A stretch of 64,000 bases of DNA, from NCBI RefSeq assembly GCF_002077695.1, contig NZ_MWUE01000008.1:244140-308139 (forward strand), written 5' to 3'. The position numbers were made by a program, and so were the translations under genes. This DNA is from Pantoea latae (GTDB taxonomy: Bacteria > Pseudomonadota > Gammaproteobacteria > Enterobacterales > Enterobacteriaceae). The notes beneath the pieces are model-generated. The model was given only the letters and a program-made list of their open reading frames with translations. It made no database searches and was not told where the DNA came from. Of the stretch, positions 46,081 through 55,213 are shown piece by piece; within the stretch, counting starts at the first letter, position 1; every line of letters begins with the position of its first letter.

Positions 46081-47670
46081 CTACTCTTTGATATCGACCG
46101 GATAGAAGATGTGCTTGCCGAACGGATCGATCTGGTAGCCGTCTACCTCTTTACGTACCGGCTCGAAGATGGTCGAGTGCGCGATCATCACCGCTGGCAT
46201 CTGATCGTGCATGATCTGCTGCGCCTGCAGATAGAGCGCGGTGCGTTTGCCCTGATCCGGCTCGGCGCGCGCCTCGGTGATCAGCTTTTCAAACGGCTGA
46301 TAGCACCACTTCGACGAGTTTGATCCACCCTGGGTCGATTTACAGCTGTAGAGCGGCCCGAAGAAGTTATCCGGATCGCCGGTGGCGGTGGTCCATCCCA
46401 TCAGCGCCGCCTGATGTTCGCCGCTGCGCACCCGCTTGAGATATTCGCCCCACTCATAGGTGACGATGGTCGCCTTGATGCCGATTTTCGCCCAGTCCGC
46501 CTGGATCATCTCCGCCATGCGGCGCGCGTTGGGGTTATAGGGACGCGACACCGGCATCGCCCAGAGCGCAATTTCGGTGCCGGGCTTGATGCCCGCCTGC
46601 TGCAGCAGCGCTTTGGCTTTCTCGGGATCGTAGTCGTAATCTTTCAGGTCTTTGTTTGCGCTCCAGACGCCCGGCGGCAGGATATTCTTCGCCGCGCTGC
46701 CGGTGCCTTTAAAGATGGCGTCGATAATGGCGGGCTTGTTAATCGCCATCGCCAGCGCCTGGCGCACCTCGACCTTATCCAGCGGCGCTTTGGTGGTGTT
46801 GAACGCCAGGAAGCCGGTATTTAGCCCCGCTTTTTGCATCAGGTTGATCGCCGGGTTGCTGCGCATCTTCTCCAGGTCGGCGGGATTGGGGAACGGCATC
46901 ACCTGACACTCGCCCTTCTCCAGCTTGGCCAGCCGAACCGAGGCGTCCGGCGTGATGCTGAACACGATGCGATCCAGCTTCGCCTTGCCCGCCCAGTAGT
47001 GCGGAAACGCCTTGTAGAGAATGCGCGAGTCTTTCTGATACTGCACCAGCTGGAACGGGCCGGTGCCGATTGGGTCCATATCGACTTTTTCCGGCGTGCC
47101 CGCTTTCAGCATTTTGTCGGCGTATTCGGCGGAGTGAATCGAGGCGAAGTACCAGGCAAGATCGGCCAGGAACGGCGACTCCGCGTGGCTCAGGGTAAAG
47201 CGTACGGTGTAGTCGTCAACGCGATCGATGCTTTTAATCAGCGTCGCCAGCTCCAGGCTGTCGAAGTTGGCGTAGGTGCCGCCCGAGACGTTGTGATAGG
47301 GATTTTTCACATCCATCTGCCGCATAAAAGAGAAAATGACATCGTCGGCGTTAAAATTGCGGCTGGGTTTGAAGGCTTTATTCTCCTGAAAAGCGACGTT
47401 TTTACGCAGATGGAAGGTGTAGACCTTGCCGTCCGGGCTGATCTCCCAGCTTTCGGCCAGGCTCGGCACCAGCTCCGTGGTGCCATATTTAAAATCCACC
47501 AGCCGGTTGAACACCGGCACCGCGCTGGCGTCCACGCTGGTTCCCGAGGTATAAAGCTGCGGATTGAAGTTCTCCGGCGATCCTTCCGCACAGTAAACCA
47601 GCGTCTTCGCGCCGGCGTTATGCGCCAGGGTTGCGGTCAGCAACGCCAGCATCGCTATCTTCACTTTCAT
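46081..47670 (-). CDS. Dipeptide-binding protein, DppA-like
   Basis: 529 residues, close to E. coli DppA (535) in size and sequence: a signal peptide, then KTLVYCAEGSPENFNPQLYT, GTGPFQLVQYQKDSRILYKA, RPYNPNARRMAEMIQADWAK and the C-terminal IIAHSTIFEPV-like ending. It binds dipeptides or haem in the periplasm for the Dpp ABC importer. No dpp permease or ATPase is adjacent, so it is either an extra receptor for a Dpp system elsewhere or a diverged copy. Tandem ATGs at 47673 and 47670; GAGGAA fits the second. Confidence 0.88.
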   Translation of the reverse strand: MKVKIAMLALLTATLAHNAGAKTLVYCAEGSPENFNPQLYTSGTSVDASAVPVFNRLVDFKYGTTELVPSLAESWEISPDGKVYTFHLRKNVAFQENKAFKPSRNFNADDVIFSFMRQMDVKNPYHNVSGGTYANFDSLELATLIKSIDRVDDYTVRFTLSHAESPFLADLAWYFASIHSAEYADKMLKAGTPEKVDMDPIGTGPFQLVQYQKDSRILYKAFPHYWAGKAKLDRIVFSITPDASVRLAKLEKGECQVMPFPNPADLEKMRSNPAINLMQKAGLNTGFLAFNTTKAPLDKVEVRQALAMAINKPAIIDAIFKGTGSAAKNILPPGVWSANKDLKDYDYDPEKAKALLQQAGIKPGTEIALWAMPVSRPYNPNARRMAEMIQADWAKIGIKATIVTYEWGEYLKRVRSGEHQAALMGWTTATGDPDNFFGPLYSCKSTQGGSNSSKWCYQPFEKLITEARAEPDQGKRTALYLQAQQIMHDQMPAVMIAHSTIFEPVRKEVDGYQIDPFGKHIFYPVDIKE

Positions 47671-47792
47671 CATTTCCTCACTTTTTATTGACTTCCGTTG
47701 GTCAGATTCCCTAAATGATCCAGGCGCTTTATGGATACCACGTTTTCGTAACATAGCGAATGCTGCTGTTGGCAGACAAATAAGGATCAGTG

Positions 47793-49019
47793 ATGACAGC
47801 CCTTGCAAATCAGTTAACTCAACGTTTTTTCCGCTATCTGGCGGTCAGCAGCCAGAGCGACGCTAAATCCGCTACCTTGCCGAGCACGCCGAGCCAGCAC
47901 GCCATGGCGCAGCTGCTGGCGCAGGAGCTGACCGCTCTCGGGCTGGATGAGGTGATCATCGACAGCAGCGCCACGGTGACCGCCGTGAAGCGCGGCAGCC
48001 GGCAGGATGCGCCGCGCATCGGTTTTATCACCCATATCGACACCGTAGACGTCGGCCTGTCGCCTGACATCCATCCGCAGATCCTCACCTGGCAGGGCGA
48101 AGACCTGCTGCTCAACGCGCGCGAAGATATCTGGCTGCGTCGCGACCAACATCCCGAGATCGCGCCCTATCTCGGCGAGGAGATTATCTTTAGCGACGGC
48201 ACCAGCGTGCTCGGCGCGGATAACAAAGCGGCGGTGACGGTGGTGATGACGCTGATGGAGAATCTACAAGGGGATCACGGCGATATCGTGGTGGCCTTTG
48301 TGCCCGACGAAGAGATTGGCCTGCGCGGCGCGAAGGCGCTGGATCTGGAAACGCGCTTCAACGTCGATTTCGCCTGGACCATCGACTGCTGCGAACTGGG
48401 CGAAGTGGTGTATGAAAACTTCAACGGCGCGTCGGCGGAAATCACCTTTACCGGCGTGCCGGCGCACCCGATGTCGGCCAAAGGGGTGCTGGTCAACCCG
48501 CTGCTGATGGCGCACGACTTTATCAGCCTGTTCGATCGTCAGGCGACGCCGGAGCATACCGAGGGCCGCGAAGGCTATATCTGGTTTAACGAGCTGCAGG
48601 CGGGCGCCAGCCAGGCGACGCTGAAGGCCTCGATCCGCGATTTCGATCTGGCGCAGTTTGCGGCGCGCAAAACCCAGCTGCAGCAGGCCGTGACGACCAT
48701 CGCCCAGCGCTACCCCACCGGCGGCGTCGCTATCAGCATCAGCGACATCTACAGCAATATCAGCAATGCCGTGGGCGGGGATCGCCGCGCGATCGATCTG
48801 ATCTTCACCGCGCTGGCAGATCTCGATATTGAACCGAAGGTGATCCCGATGCGCGGCGGCACTGACGGCGCGGCGCTGTCGGCGAAGGGGCTGCTGACGC
48901 CAAACTTCTTTACCGGCGCGCATAATTTCCACTCACGCTTTGAGTTTCTGCCCATCTCTTCGTTTGTGAAGTCCTATCAGGTGGCGGAGCGGCTCTGTTT
49001 GCTGGCGGCGCAGAGCTAA
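47793..49019 (+). CDS. pepT: Peptidase T (tripeptide aminopeptidase)
   Basis: 408 residues, the same as E. coli PepT. M20B zinc motifs are THIDTVD, GADNKAAV and PDEEIGLRGA, with FTGAHNFHSRFEFLP near the end. It removes the N-terminal residue from tripeptides in the cytoplasm. In enteric bacteria pepT is induced anaerobically by FNR. AAGGA precedes the ATG. It is divergent from the dppA-like gene 122 bases away, a logical uptake-and-digestion pair. Confidence 0.94.
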   Translation: MTALANQLTQRFFRYLAVSSQSDAKSATLPSTPSQHAMAQLLAQELTALGLDEVIIDSSATVTAVKRGSRQDAPRIGFITHIDTVDVGLSPDIHPQILTWQGEDLLLNAREDIWLRRDQHPEIAPYLGEEIIFSDGTSVLGADNKAAVTVVMTLMENLQGDHGDIVVAFVPDEEIGLRGAKALDLETRFNVDFAWTIDCCELGEVVYENFNGASAEITFTGVPAHPMSAKGVLVNPLLMAHDFISLFDRQATPEHTEGREGYIWFNELQAGASQATLKASIRDFDLAQFAARKTQLQQAVTTIAQRYPTGGVAISISDIYSNISNAVGGDRRAIDLIFTALADLDIEPKVIPMRGGTDGAALSAKGLLTPNFFTGAHNFHSRFEFLPISSFVKSYQVAERLCLLAAQS

Positions 49020-49993
49020 CTCAGCTCAGCGCGGTTGATTCCGCCAAAGGTTTTGCGATAGGTGGAGAGTGAAATCCCCGCGGATTTACGAAAGGCGGCG
49101 CGAAAACTCTCCATCGATCCAAACCCACAGCGCGTCATGATTTGCTCGTTCAGCAGCTGGTTATTTTCCAGCAGCTCGCGCGCCAGGTTCATTCGCGCCT
49201 GCAGCAGCCAGGCTTTGGGCGTGGTGCCTGACGCGTCGCTGAATCGACGCAGGAAGGTGCGCTCTGACATCAACGCCTGCTGCGCCATCTGCCTGACAGA
49301 GACATTGCGGTGTAAATTTTGCAGCGCCCACTCCAGCACCGGCGCAATCTCATCCCGCGGCTTTTGCGCCACCGGCGCAGGGATAAACTGCGTTTGCCCG
49401 CCGCCGCGCTGGGGAGCGATGACTAACCGTCGGGCGACGATATTAGCAATCTGCGTGCCGTAATCCCGACTCACTAGATGCAAACAGGCATCAATGCCCG
49501 CCGCGCTACCCGCTGAAGTGATGATTTGACCGCTGTCGACATAGAGCACGTTCGGGTCCACCTCGATAGCGGGATAGCGGCTCGCCAGCTCATCGGTGTA
49601 GCGCCAGTGGGTGGTGGCGCGCAGCCCGTTGAGTAAGCCCGCCGCCGCGAGAACAAACACGCCGGAACAGATCGACACCAGCCGCGCGCCGCGCTGGTGG
49701 GCCGCGCACAGCGCGTCCAGCAACGCCTGCGGCGGCCTTTCGTCGCGATTACGCCAGCCGGGGATAATAATGGTTTGCGCCTCGCTGAGGGAGTCCAGCC
49801 CAAAGGAGGAGACAATCTGGATCCCTTCCGCTACCTGCATCGGCGACGCGTCGACAGAAACGATCCGGTGCTGATACCAGGGAAAATCAAACTCAGGGCG
49901 AGGCAGACCAAAAATCTCGACGGCAATACCAAACTCAAAGGTGCACAGCCCTTCATAGGCCAGAACGGCCACTAACCCTGCTTGATTCAACAT
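49016..49993 (-). CDS. ftrA: GlxA/FtrA-type regulator (DJ-1/PfpI + AraC)
   Basis: 325 residues from ATG 49993. The N-terminal half is a DJ-1/PfpI-like domain (FEFGIAVEIFGLPRPEFDFP; VSICSGVFVLAAAGLLNG with the nucleophile-elbow Cys) and the C-terminal half an AraC DNA-binding pair (MSERTFLRRFSDASGTTPKA; CGFGSMESFRAAFRKSAG). The combination and the FGLPRPEFDFPWY stretch match regulators annotated FtrA. Neither this ATG nor the one at 50068 has a good ribosome site; 49993 begins where homologous domains start. Target genes not evident. Confidence 0.85.
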   Translation of the reverse strand: MLNQAGLVAVLAYEGLCTFEFGIAVEIFGLPRPEFDFPWYQHRIVSVDASPMQVAEGIQIVSSFGLDSLSEAQTIIIPGWRNRDERPPQALLDALCAAHQRGARLVSICSGVFVLAAAGLLNGLRATTHWRYTDELASRYPAIEVDPNVLYVDSGQIITSAGSAAGIDACLHLVSRDYGTQIANIVARRLVIAPQRGGGQTQFIPAPVAQKPRDEIAPVLEWALQNLHRNVSVRQMAQQALMSERTFLRRFSDASGTTPKAWLLQARMNLARELLENNQLLNEQIMTRCGFGSMESFRAAFRKSAGISLSTYRKTFGGINRAELS

Positions 49994-50173
49994 TGGCGGA
50001 AAACTACCGGTTATTATCGGAGCTGCCACTGTACCAGCTCTCTGACGCTTCACACAATCAGCCGGCATTCAGCCAAAAGAGGGCGTCGTCATGCCGCGTT
50101 TAATCAGGTTTACCTGCGAATGCTGACGGGCCGCGGCCCTTTCCAGCCGCGCACACGGAAGCTGGCCAGCAGG

Positions 50174-50399
50174 CTGGGGCCGCTCAGGGGCGGGCATTTC
50201 GCAGCGCTGAACAGAATGAGGCTGCCAGGAGAGCCCGCAGGGAAGCGGGCGAAAGGTGGGGCTGGAACAGGGAGGTTCTTCCATCCCCACCGGTCCGTCA
50301 GGCAGGCGAATGGCGTGAAGGTACCGCGTCAGCGGCGCGAGGACCGCCCGCCCCTGAGCGGCCCCAGACTGCGTGATCACCCCGAGCTTAACTGACAAG
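50174..50399 (-). repeat. Dispersed structured element, copy 1, with 21-bp terminal inverted repeats
   Basis: The 194-bp core (50174-50367) is bounded by a perfect 21-base inverted repeat, CTGGGGCCGCTC... at 50174-50194 and its exact complement at 50347-50367. Homology to copy 2 (63787-64000) continues for another 32 bases to 50399. Inside are hairpins at 50233-50250 (GCCCGC/GCGGGC) and 50255-50291 (GGTGGGG/CCCCACC arms). The element begins 24 bases after the stop of the minus-strand gene at 50424 and reads in the same direction, as copy 2 does after uspE. Open frames in it are by-products. No transposase; a MITE-like or structured-RNA repeat is the best description. It fills most of the 430-base gap before ftrA. 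Confidence 0.85.
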
Positions 50400-50423
50400 C
50401 ATCAGGCTTTCGCCGCCTTTCTT

Positions 50424-51203
50424 TTATTTCGTCGCGCTTACGTCAATGCCGGGGAAATATTTCGCCGCCAGCTTTTTCACCGTGCCGTCATCCTGAATCT
50501 TGGTGATCGCCGCATCCAGCTCCTGCTTCAGCTTCGCGTCGCCCTTGCGCAGACCGAAACCGATGCCGGAGCCGAGGATAGCGTCATCCTCAACCGCTTT
50601 GCCGGCGAAGACGAAGCCTTTGCCCTGCGGTTTATCGAGGAAGCCCGACTGACCGGCGGCGGACATCACCAGCGTGCCGTCGAGACGGCCAGCAACCATA
50701 TCGTTATAGACCTGGTTCTGATCCTGATAGGAGGTGACGGTCACGCCCTGGGTTTCCCAGTGCTTCTTGGCGTAGGTCTCCTGAATCGAGCCCTGCAGCA
50801 CGCCGATGTTCTTGCCTTTCAGCGCCTCGGCGGTCGGCTGCAGCTTCTCGCCCTCTTTGACAATCAGCATGCTGGGAATGCGGTAGATCGGCTTCGTGAA
50901 GTCGATGCTTTTCGCCCGCGCCTCGGTGATGTTCATCGCCGAGTTAATGGCGTCGAACTTCTTCGCCTGCAGCGCCGGGATCAGCGCGTCGAAGCTGCTC
51001 TCCACCCACTGACAGCTAAAATTGCCGGTGGCGCAGATCGCCTTGCCCAGCTCGATATCGAATCCTTCCAGCTCGCCCTGCGCGTTGCGGCTCTCAAACG
51101 GCGCATACTGCGACTCCAGACCGTAGCGCAGCGTCTCCGCCGCCAGTGCCTGTACCGAACTCATCATGCCCAGAGCAAGAAAGAGCGCATTCAGTTTTTT
51201 CAT
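50424..51203 (-). CDS. Polar amino acid ABC binding protein (ArgT/HisJ/ArtJ type)
   Basis: 259 residues with a signal peptide ending ALA. The SBP_bac_3 fold opens TLRYGLESQYAPFESRNAQG and has FDIELGKAIC, DALIPALQAKKFDAINSAMN and the C-terminal KKLAAKYFPGIDV. Members bind lysine, arginine, ornithine or histidine in the periplasm. It follows the YbdL-like aminotransferase by 17 bases on the same strand, so uptake and transamination may be linked. No permease or ATPase adjoins; it probably shares one encoded elsewhere. Confidence 0.88.
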   Translation of the reverse strand: MKKLNALFLALGMMSSVQALAAETLRYGLESQYAPFESRNAQGELEGFDIELGKAICATGNFSCQWVESSFDALIPALQAKKFDAINSAMNITEARAKSIDFTKPIYRIPSMLIVKEGEKLQPTAEALKGKNIGVLQGSIQETYAKKHWETQGVTVTSYQDQNQVYNDMVAGRLDGTLVMSAAGQSGFLDKPQGKGFVFAGKAVEDDAILGSGIGFGLRKGDAKLKQELDAAITKIQDDGTVKKLAAKYFPGIDVSATK

Positions 51204-51220
51204 GTTGTTTTCCCCTGAGA

Positions 51221-52381
51221 TTAACCCTTAACCCGACAGAGCGCTTCTGCGCCGCGCTGCAGGGTGGCGTCGTCTTTTGCAAAAGAGAGACGAATCACGT
51301 TGTTATCGGTGCCGTCCATATAAAACGCCGAAAGCGGAATGGTGGCCACGCCGTGTTCAACGATAAGACGTTTTACCATCTCGCTGTCAGGTTCGTCACT
51401 GAAATGTCTGTAGCGGGCTAAAACAAAAAACGAACCGGCGCACGGCAGAAGTTCAAACGGCGAATCCTGCAGCAGCGTTACCAGACGATCGCGCTTCTGC
51501 TGATAGAACGCCGACAGCGAGAGATAGTTTTCCGCCTGCTGCAGATAGTGCGCAAACCCGACCTGCATCGGCGTATCGGCGGCATACATCATAAACTGAT
51601 GCACCTTCACCAGCTCCGCCATCAGCTCGGCGGGCGCCAGGCAGTAGCCGACGCGCCAGCCGGTGACGTGAAAGGTTTTGCCGAACGACGAGACGATGAT
51701 GCTGCGCTGCGCCAGCTCAGGATGCGTCGCCATGCCGCAGTGGGCGCGACCGTCGAACACAATATGCTCATAGACTTCGTCGGAGAGCACCACAATGTCG
51801 GTGTTGCGCGTCAGCGACGCCAGCTGCGTCAGGTCATCGGGCGTCAGTACCTGCGCGCTCGGGTTGTGCGGCGTGTTGATGATGATCATGCGGGTGCGCG
51901 GCGTCAGCGCAGCGCGCAGCGCCGTCCAGTCAATGGCATAGTCCGGGAACGCCAGCTTCAGGCCGATCGGCGTGCCGCCCTGCAGACGCACCACCGGCGC
52001 ATAGCTGTCGAAGGCGGGTTCGAAGAAGATCACCTCATCGCCGCGGTTCACCAGCGCGGTAATCGCCATATAGATGCCCTGGCTGGCGCTGCCGCTGATC
52101 AGCACCTCGCTAGCGGGATCGTAATGCTGCCCGTAGAGCGCCGCGACCTTGGCCGCCAGCGCCTCTCTGAGCGCGGGTAAGCCGGTCATCGGCGCGTACT
52201 GATTATGCCCCTCGCGCATGGCGCGGCTCACCGACTCCACCAGCGCCGGATCGCATGGGAAGTTTGGCGCGCCCTGCGACAGGTTAATGGCGTTATGGCG
52301 CGCGGAGAGCTGTCCGATTACGCTAAATATCGTGGTGCCGACGTCAGGCAATTTTGACGCGACGTTAACGCTGCTTTTCAT
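51221..52381 (-). CDS. Methionine-type aminotransferase, YbdL-like
   Basis: 386 residues of the class I PLP aminotransferase fold. INLSQGAPNFPCDPALVE opens it, TPHNPSAQ binds the cofactor, and the Schiff-base Lys is in SSFGKTFHVTGWRVGY. These match the YbdL/kynurenine aminotransferase group, which prefers methionine, histidine and aromatic amino acids. AGGAG precedes the ATG at 52381. It is the first gene of a likely operon with the downstream amino acid binding protein, with a LysR gene divergent. Confidence 0.87.
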   Translation of the reverse strand: MKSSVNVASKLPDVGTTIFSVIGQLSARHNAINLSQGAPNFPCDPALVESVSRAMREGHNQYAPMTGLPALREALAAKVAALYGQHYDPASEVLISGSASQGIYMAITALVNRGDEVIFFEPAFDSYAPVVRLQGGTPIGLKLAFPDYAIDWTALRAALTPRTRMIIINTPHNPSAQVLTPDDLTQLASLTRNTDIVVLSDEVYEHIVFDGRAHCGMATHPELAQRSIIVSSFGKTFHVTGWRVGYCLAPAELMAELVKVHQFMMYAADTPMQVGFAHYLQQAENYLSLSAFYQQKRDRLVTLLQDSPFELLPCAGSFFVLARYRHFSDEPDSEMVKRLIVEHGVATIPLSAFYMDGTDNNVIRLSFAKDDATLQRGAEALCRVKG

Positions 52382-52511
52382 GGCGACTGGCTCCTGCACG
52401 CGTGCATAAAAATGTAAATTTTGCTGGATTCTATTCAACGACCCTCTGCTTGAGCCGACAAGCGAAATGTTGTCATAATAGCCATGACGAAAATGCATAG
52501 CTGGAGTCACG

Positions 52512-53351
52512 ATGTCGCGTACTTTGCCGCTCAACGCCATACACGCCTTTCTGGTGACCGCGCGTCATCTCAACCTGACGCGCGCGGCGGGCGAACTCTG
52601 TATTACCCAGGGCGCGGTTAGCCGCAAAATCGCCGCCTTTGAACACTATCTGGGGTTTGCGCTGTTTGAACGGCATGCGCGCGGGCTGCGTCTGACGCCA
52701 CAGGGCGCCGCGCTGCTGCCGGAGCTGCGGCTCGGGTTTGAGCAGATGATCAGCGCGACGGATAAGGCGTGGCGCCACAACGGCGCGATACGGCTGAAGG
52801 CGCCGACCTGCGCGATGCGCTGGCTGGTGCCGCGGCTGGTGGCGCTGGAACAGTGCCAGCCGGAACTGCATGTCGCACTCACCACCACGCTGGAGCATAA
52901 CACGCAGCTCGAGGGGTTTGATGCCGCCATCGTCTACGGCACGCCGCCCGCCGGCGCGGTGCACCTGTTCGACGAGGCGATTACGCCGGTGATGGCCGCC
53001 GGGATGACGCCGCCCGCCGCGCCAGCGGCGCTGGCCGGCATGACTTTTCTGCATCCCACCGCCGACAACCGCGACTGGCTGCTGTGGCTCGGGGCACAAA
53101 ACAGCACGCTGACGATGGCGCGCAATCAGCATTTCAGCACCATGGATTTGGCAATCAGCGCGGCGATACAGGGGTTTGGCGTGACGGTGGCGGATATTAA
53201 TCTGGTAGAGAGCGATCTGGCGAACGGCCGCCTGATTGCGCCGTTCGCCAGCCGGGTGAAAACCGGGGCGAGCTACAGTCTGCTGCAGCGTTCGCCGCAG
53301 GATGCGCCGCCCTTCCTGCTGGAACTGGCGGCGTGGCTGTCGCGTGACTAA
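52512..53351 (+). CDS. LysR-family regulator, divergent from the aminotransferase operon
   Basis: 279 residues, GcvA-like branch ([34 protein letters not shown]). The effector domain includes [13 protein letters not shown] and [20 protein letters not shown]. It starts 130 bases from the YbdL-like gene on the other strand and is the likely regulator of that operon, perhaps responding to an amino acid. It overlaps the convergent chemoreceptor gene by four bases. Confidence 0.88.
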   Translation: MSRTLPLNAIHAFLVTARHLNLTRAAGELCITQGAVSRKIAAFEHYLGFALFERHARGLRLTPQGAALLPELRLGFEQMISATDKAWRHNGAIRLKAPTCAMRWLVPRLVALEQCQPELHVALTTTLEHNTQLEGFDAAIVYGTPPAGAVHLFDEAITPVMAAGMTPPAAPAALAGMTFLHPTADNRDWLLWLGAQNSTLTMARNQHFSTMDLAISAAIQGFGVTVADINLVESDLANGRLIAPFASRVKTGASYSLLQRSPQDAPPFLLELAAWLSRD

Positions 53352-55003
53352 AAGGTGACCCAGTCGCCGCTGCTGTCGGCCGTGCGGCGAGGCGTGCCGC
53401 CTGCGGCTGGCGTGGCGGCGGCGCGCGGCGCGCTGTGCGGCGTCTCCTGCGACGACAAACGGAAGCGGGCCACCGACGCCTCCAGCGATTCGGTCTGACG
53501 CGCCAGCGCAGCGGCGGCGGCGGAGACCTCTTCCACCAGCGAGGCGTTTTGCTGGGTGACGCTGTCCATTTCTGTTACGGCGACACCCACCTGCGAGATG
53601 CCTTTGCTCTGCTCCTCTGACGCCGAGGCGATCTGCTTCATAATGGCGTCGACGTCCTGCACCGACTTCAAAATGTGGTGCATGGTGGTGCCGGTGTTGC
53701 TGACCAGCGCCGCGCCTTTATCTACGCGCTGCACCGAATCTTCAATCAGCGCGGCAATCTCTTTCGCGGCGGCCGCGCTGCGCTGCGCCAGGTTGCGCAC
53801 CTCGCTGGCGACCACGGCGAATCCACGCCCCTGTTCACCGGCGCGCGCCGCCTCGACGGCCGCGTTCAGCGCCAGAATATTGGTCTGGAAGGCGATGCCG
53901 TTGATGACGCTGGTGATCTCGGCGATCTTTTTCGAACTGCCGGAGATGCCCTGCATGGTGGTGACGACGTCGCTCACCAGCTGACCGCCCTGCTGCGCGG
54001 TTGAGGACGCGGTCTCCGCCAGCTGACTCGCCTGACGCGCGTTGTCGGCGTTCAGCTTCACCGTGGCGGTGAGCTGCTCCATACTGGCGGCGGTCTGCTC
54101 CAGCGCCGCCGCCTGCTCTTCGGTGCGCGACGAGAGATCGTTATTGCCTGCTGAAATTTCCGCCGCTCCGCGCGAAATATTCTCGGTGCCGCCGCGAATG
54201 GCGCTGACCGCCTCGCGCAGGCTCTCCTGCATGGCGCTCAGCAGCGGCACCAGCTTGCCGACGCAGTTGCGCCCGAAAGGTTCGACCGGCTGGCTGAGAT
54301 CGCCGGTGGCGATCACGGCGAAATGCGCGCGGATGCGATCCAGCGGCTTCACCAGCATCGTCACCAGATAGCGATCGGTGAACAGCAGGATCAGCAGACC
54401 GATCACCACCGCCGCTACCAGCGTGATTTTGGTCAGCGCGGTCAGACGATCGACGTTAACCCGGGTTTGATCCAGCTTGACGGCCGCCGCCTGATTGAAG
54501 GTTTCGGCGCTGGCGCCAAAGGCGCGGCTCAGCGCTGGCGTCACGCCGTTGGCATGCTGGCGATAGGCCTCCAGCGTCTCCTGACGCGCTTTCTGCACCT
54601 GCGGCGCGACGCCCTCATCCAGCAGCTTTTGCCAGCTGGCGATGGTCTGGTCGACGATCTGCGGGTCCATCGGGCCTGGCGCCATCTGCTTAAACTGCGC
54701 CAGCTGCTGCGTCATATTATCCAGCGCCTGCTGCACCGGCTTCCACTCCTGCTCCGCAGGCTGGGCGCCGCTGGCTTTGCTCTCCATAACGCGCGACAGC
54801 CGCGTAATGACGCGAAAATATTGATCGTTGCCTTTGCTCAGAATGGTCATCTGCGCGACCAGGTGACGATCGACATCATTGCCCGCGCTGAGGGCGCCGA
54901 GCGAATGCACGCTGAACCAGCCCACTGCGCACCACAGCAGGCAAAACAGGCCGAGGATCCACAGCATAACGGCGCGAATCGTAAAATTTTTTAACATACC
55001 CAT
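53348..55003 (-). CDS. Methyl-accepting chemotaxis protein
   Basis: 551 residues with Tar/Tsr topology: helix 1 near residues 10-32, a periplasmic four-helix ligand domain, helix 2 ([16 protein letters not shown]), a HAMP region and a long cytoplasmic coiled coil. The signalling tip has the invariant [20 protein letters not shown], preceded and followed by methylation segments. It ends in DWVTF, close to the NWETF-type tether that recruits CheR and CheB. AAGGA fits the ATG at 55003 (MGMLKN). Ligand unknown. Confidence 0.92.
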   Translation of the reverse strand: MGMLKNFTIRAVMLWILGLFCLLWCAVGWFSVHSLGALSAGNDVDRHLVAQMTILSKGNDQYFRVITRLSRVMESKASGAQPAEQEWKPVQQALDNMTQQLAQFKQMAPGPMDPQIVDQTIASWQKLLDEGVAPQVQKARQETLEAYRQHANGVTPALSRAFGASAETFNQAAAVKLDQTRVNVDRLTALTKITLVAAVVIGLLILLFTDRYLVTMLVKPLDRIRAHFAVIATGDLSQPVEPFGRNCVGKLVPLLSAMQESLREAVSAIRGGTENISRGAAEISAGNNDLSSRTEEQAAALEQTAASMEQLTATVKLNADNARQASQLAETASSTAQQGGQLVSDVVTTMQGISGSSKKIAEITSVINGIAFQTNILALNAAVEAARAGEQGRGFAVVASEVRNLAQRSAAAAKEIAALIEDSVQRVDKGAALVSNTGTTMHHILKSVQDVDAIMKQIASASEEQSKGISQVGVAVTEMDSVTQQNASLVEEVSAAAAALARQTESLEASVARFRLSSQETPHSAPRAAATPAAGGTPRRTADSSGDWVTF

Positions 55004-55155
55004 AGCCAAATCCTTGACGGTGAAAACCGAGAGGGGCCCGAAAAAGTCGGGCATACAGGCGTTATCGGCAGGATTTCAGGAAGGTGCAGCGCTTTAGTTA
55101 GCAAAAAAATTGCTGAATCCGCACGGGCTGTTTTAGGCCAGGGTGTTCATTTAAC

Positions 55156-55189
55156 GGGATTTCACGCGCTGGCGCGCGTGTGAAATCCC
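55156..55189. other. 14-bp stem-loop between esterase and chemoreceptor
   Basis: GGGATTTCACGCGC-type arm (from 55156) pairs with the arm ending 55189 (GTGTGAAATCCC), with one G-T pair and a six-base loop. It lies after the esterase stop. There is no T run, so it may be a weak terminator, a processing stem or a regulatory site for the chemoreceptor. Confidence 0.5.
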
Positions 55190-55213
55190 TTCAGCCGCCT
55201 TGATAATTAGCTG

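Noticed and set aside
50069..50398. 109-residue and related ORFs in the dispersed element
   Set aside because: They arise from the repeat itself, differ in frame and length between copies, and lack ribosome sites; the structure explains the conservation.
50174..50399. ERIC or REP element
   Set aside because: No ERIC core sequence and the inverted repeats and size do not match REP/BIME units.
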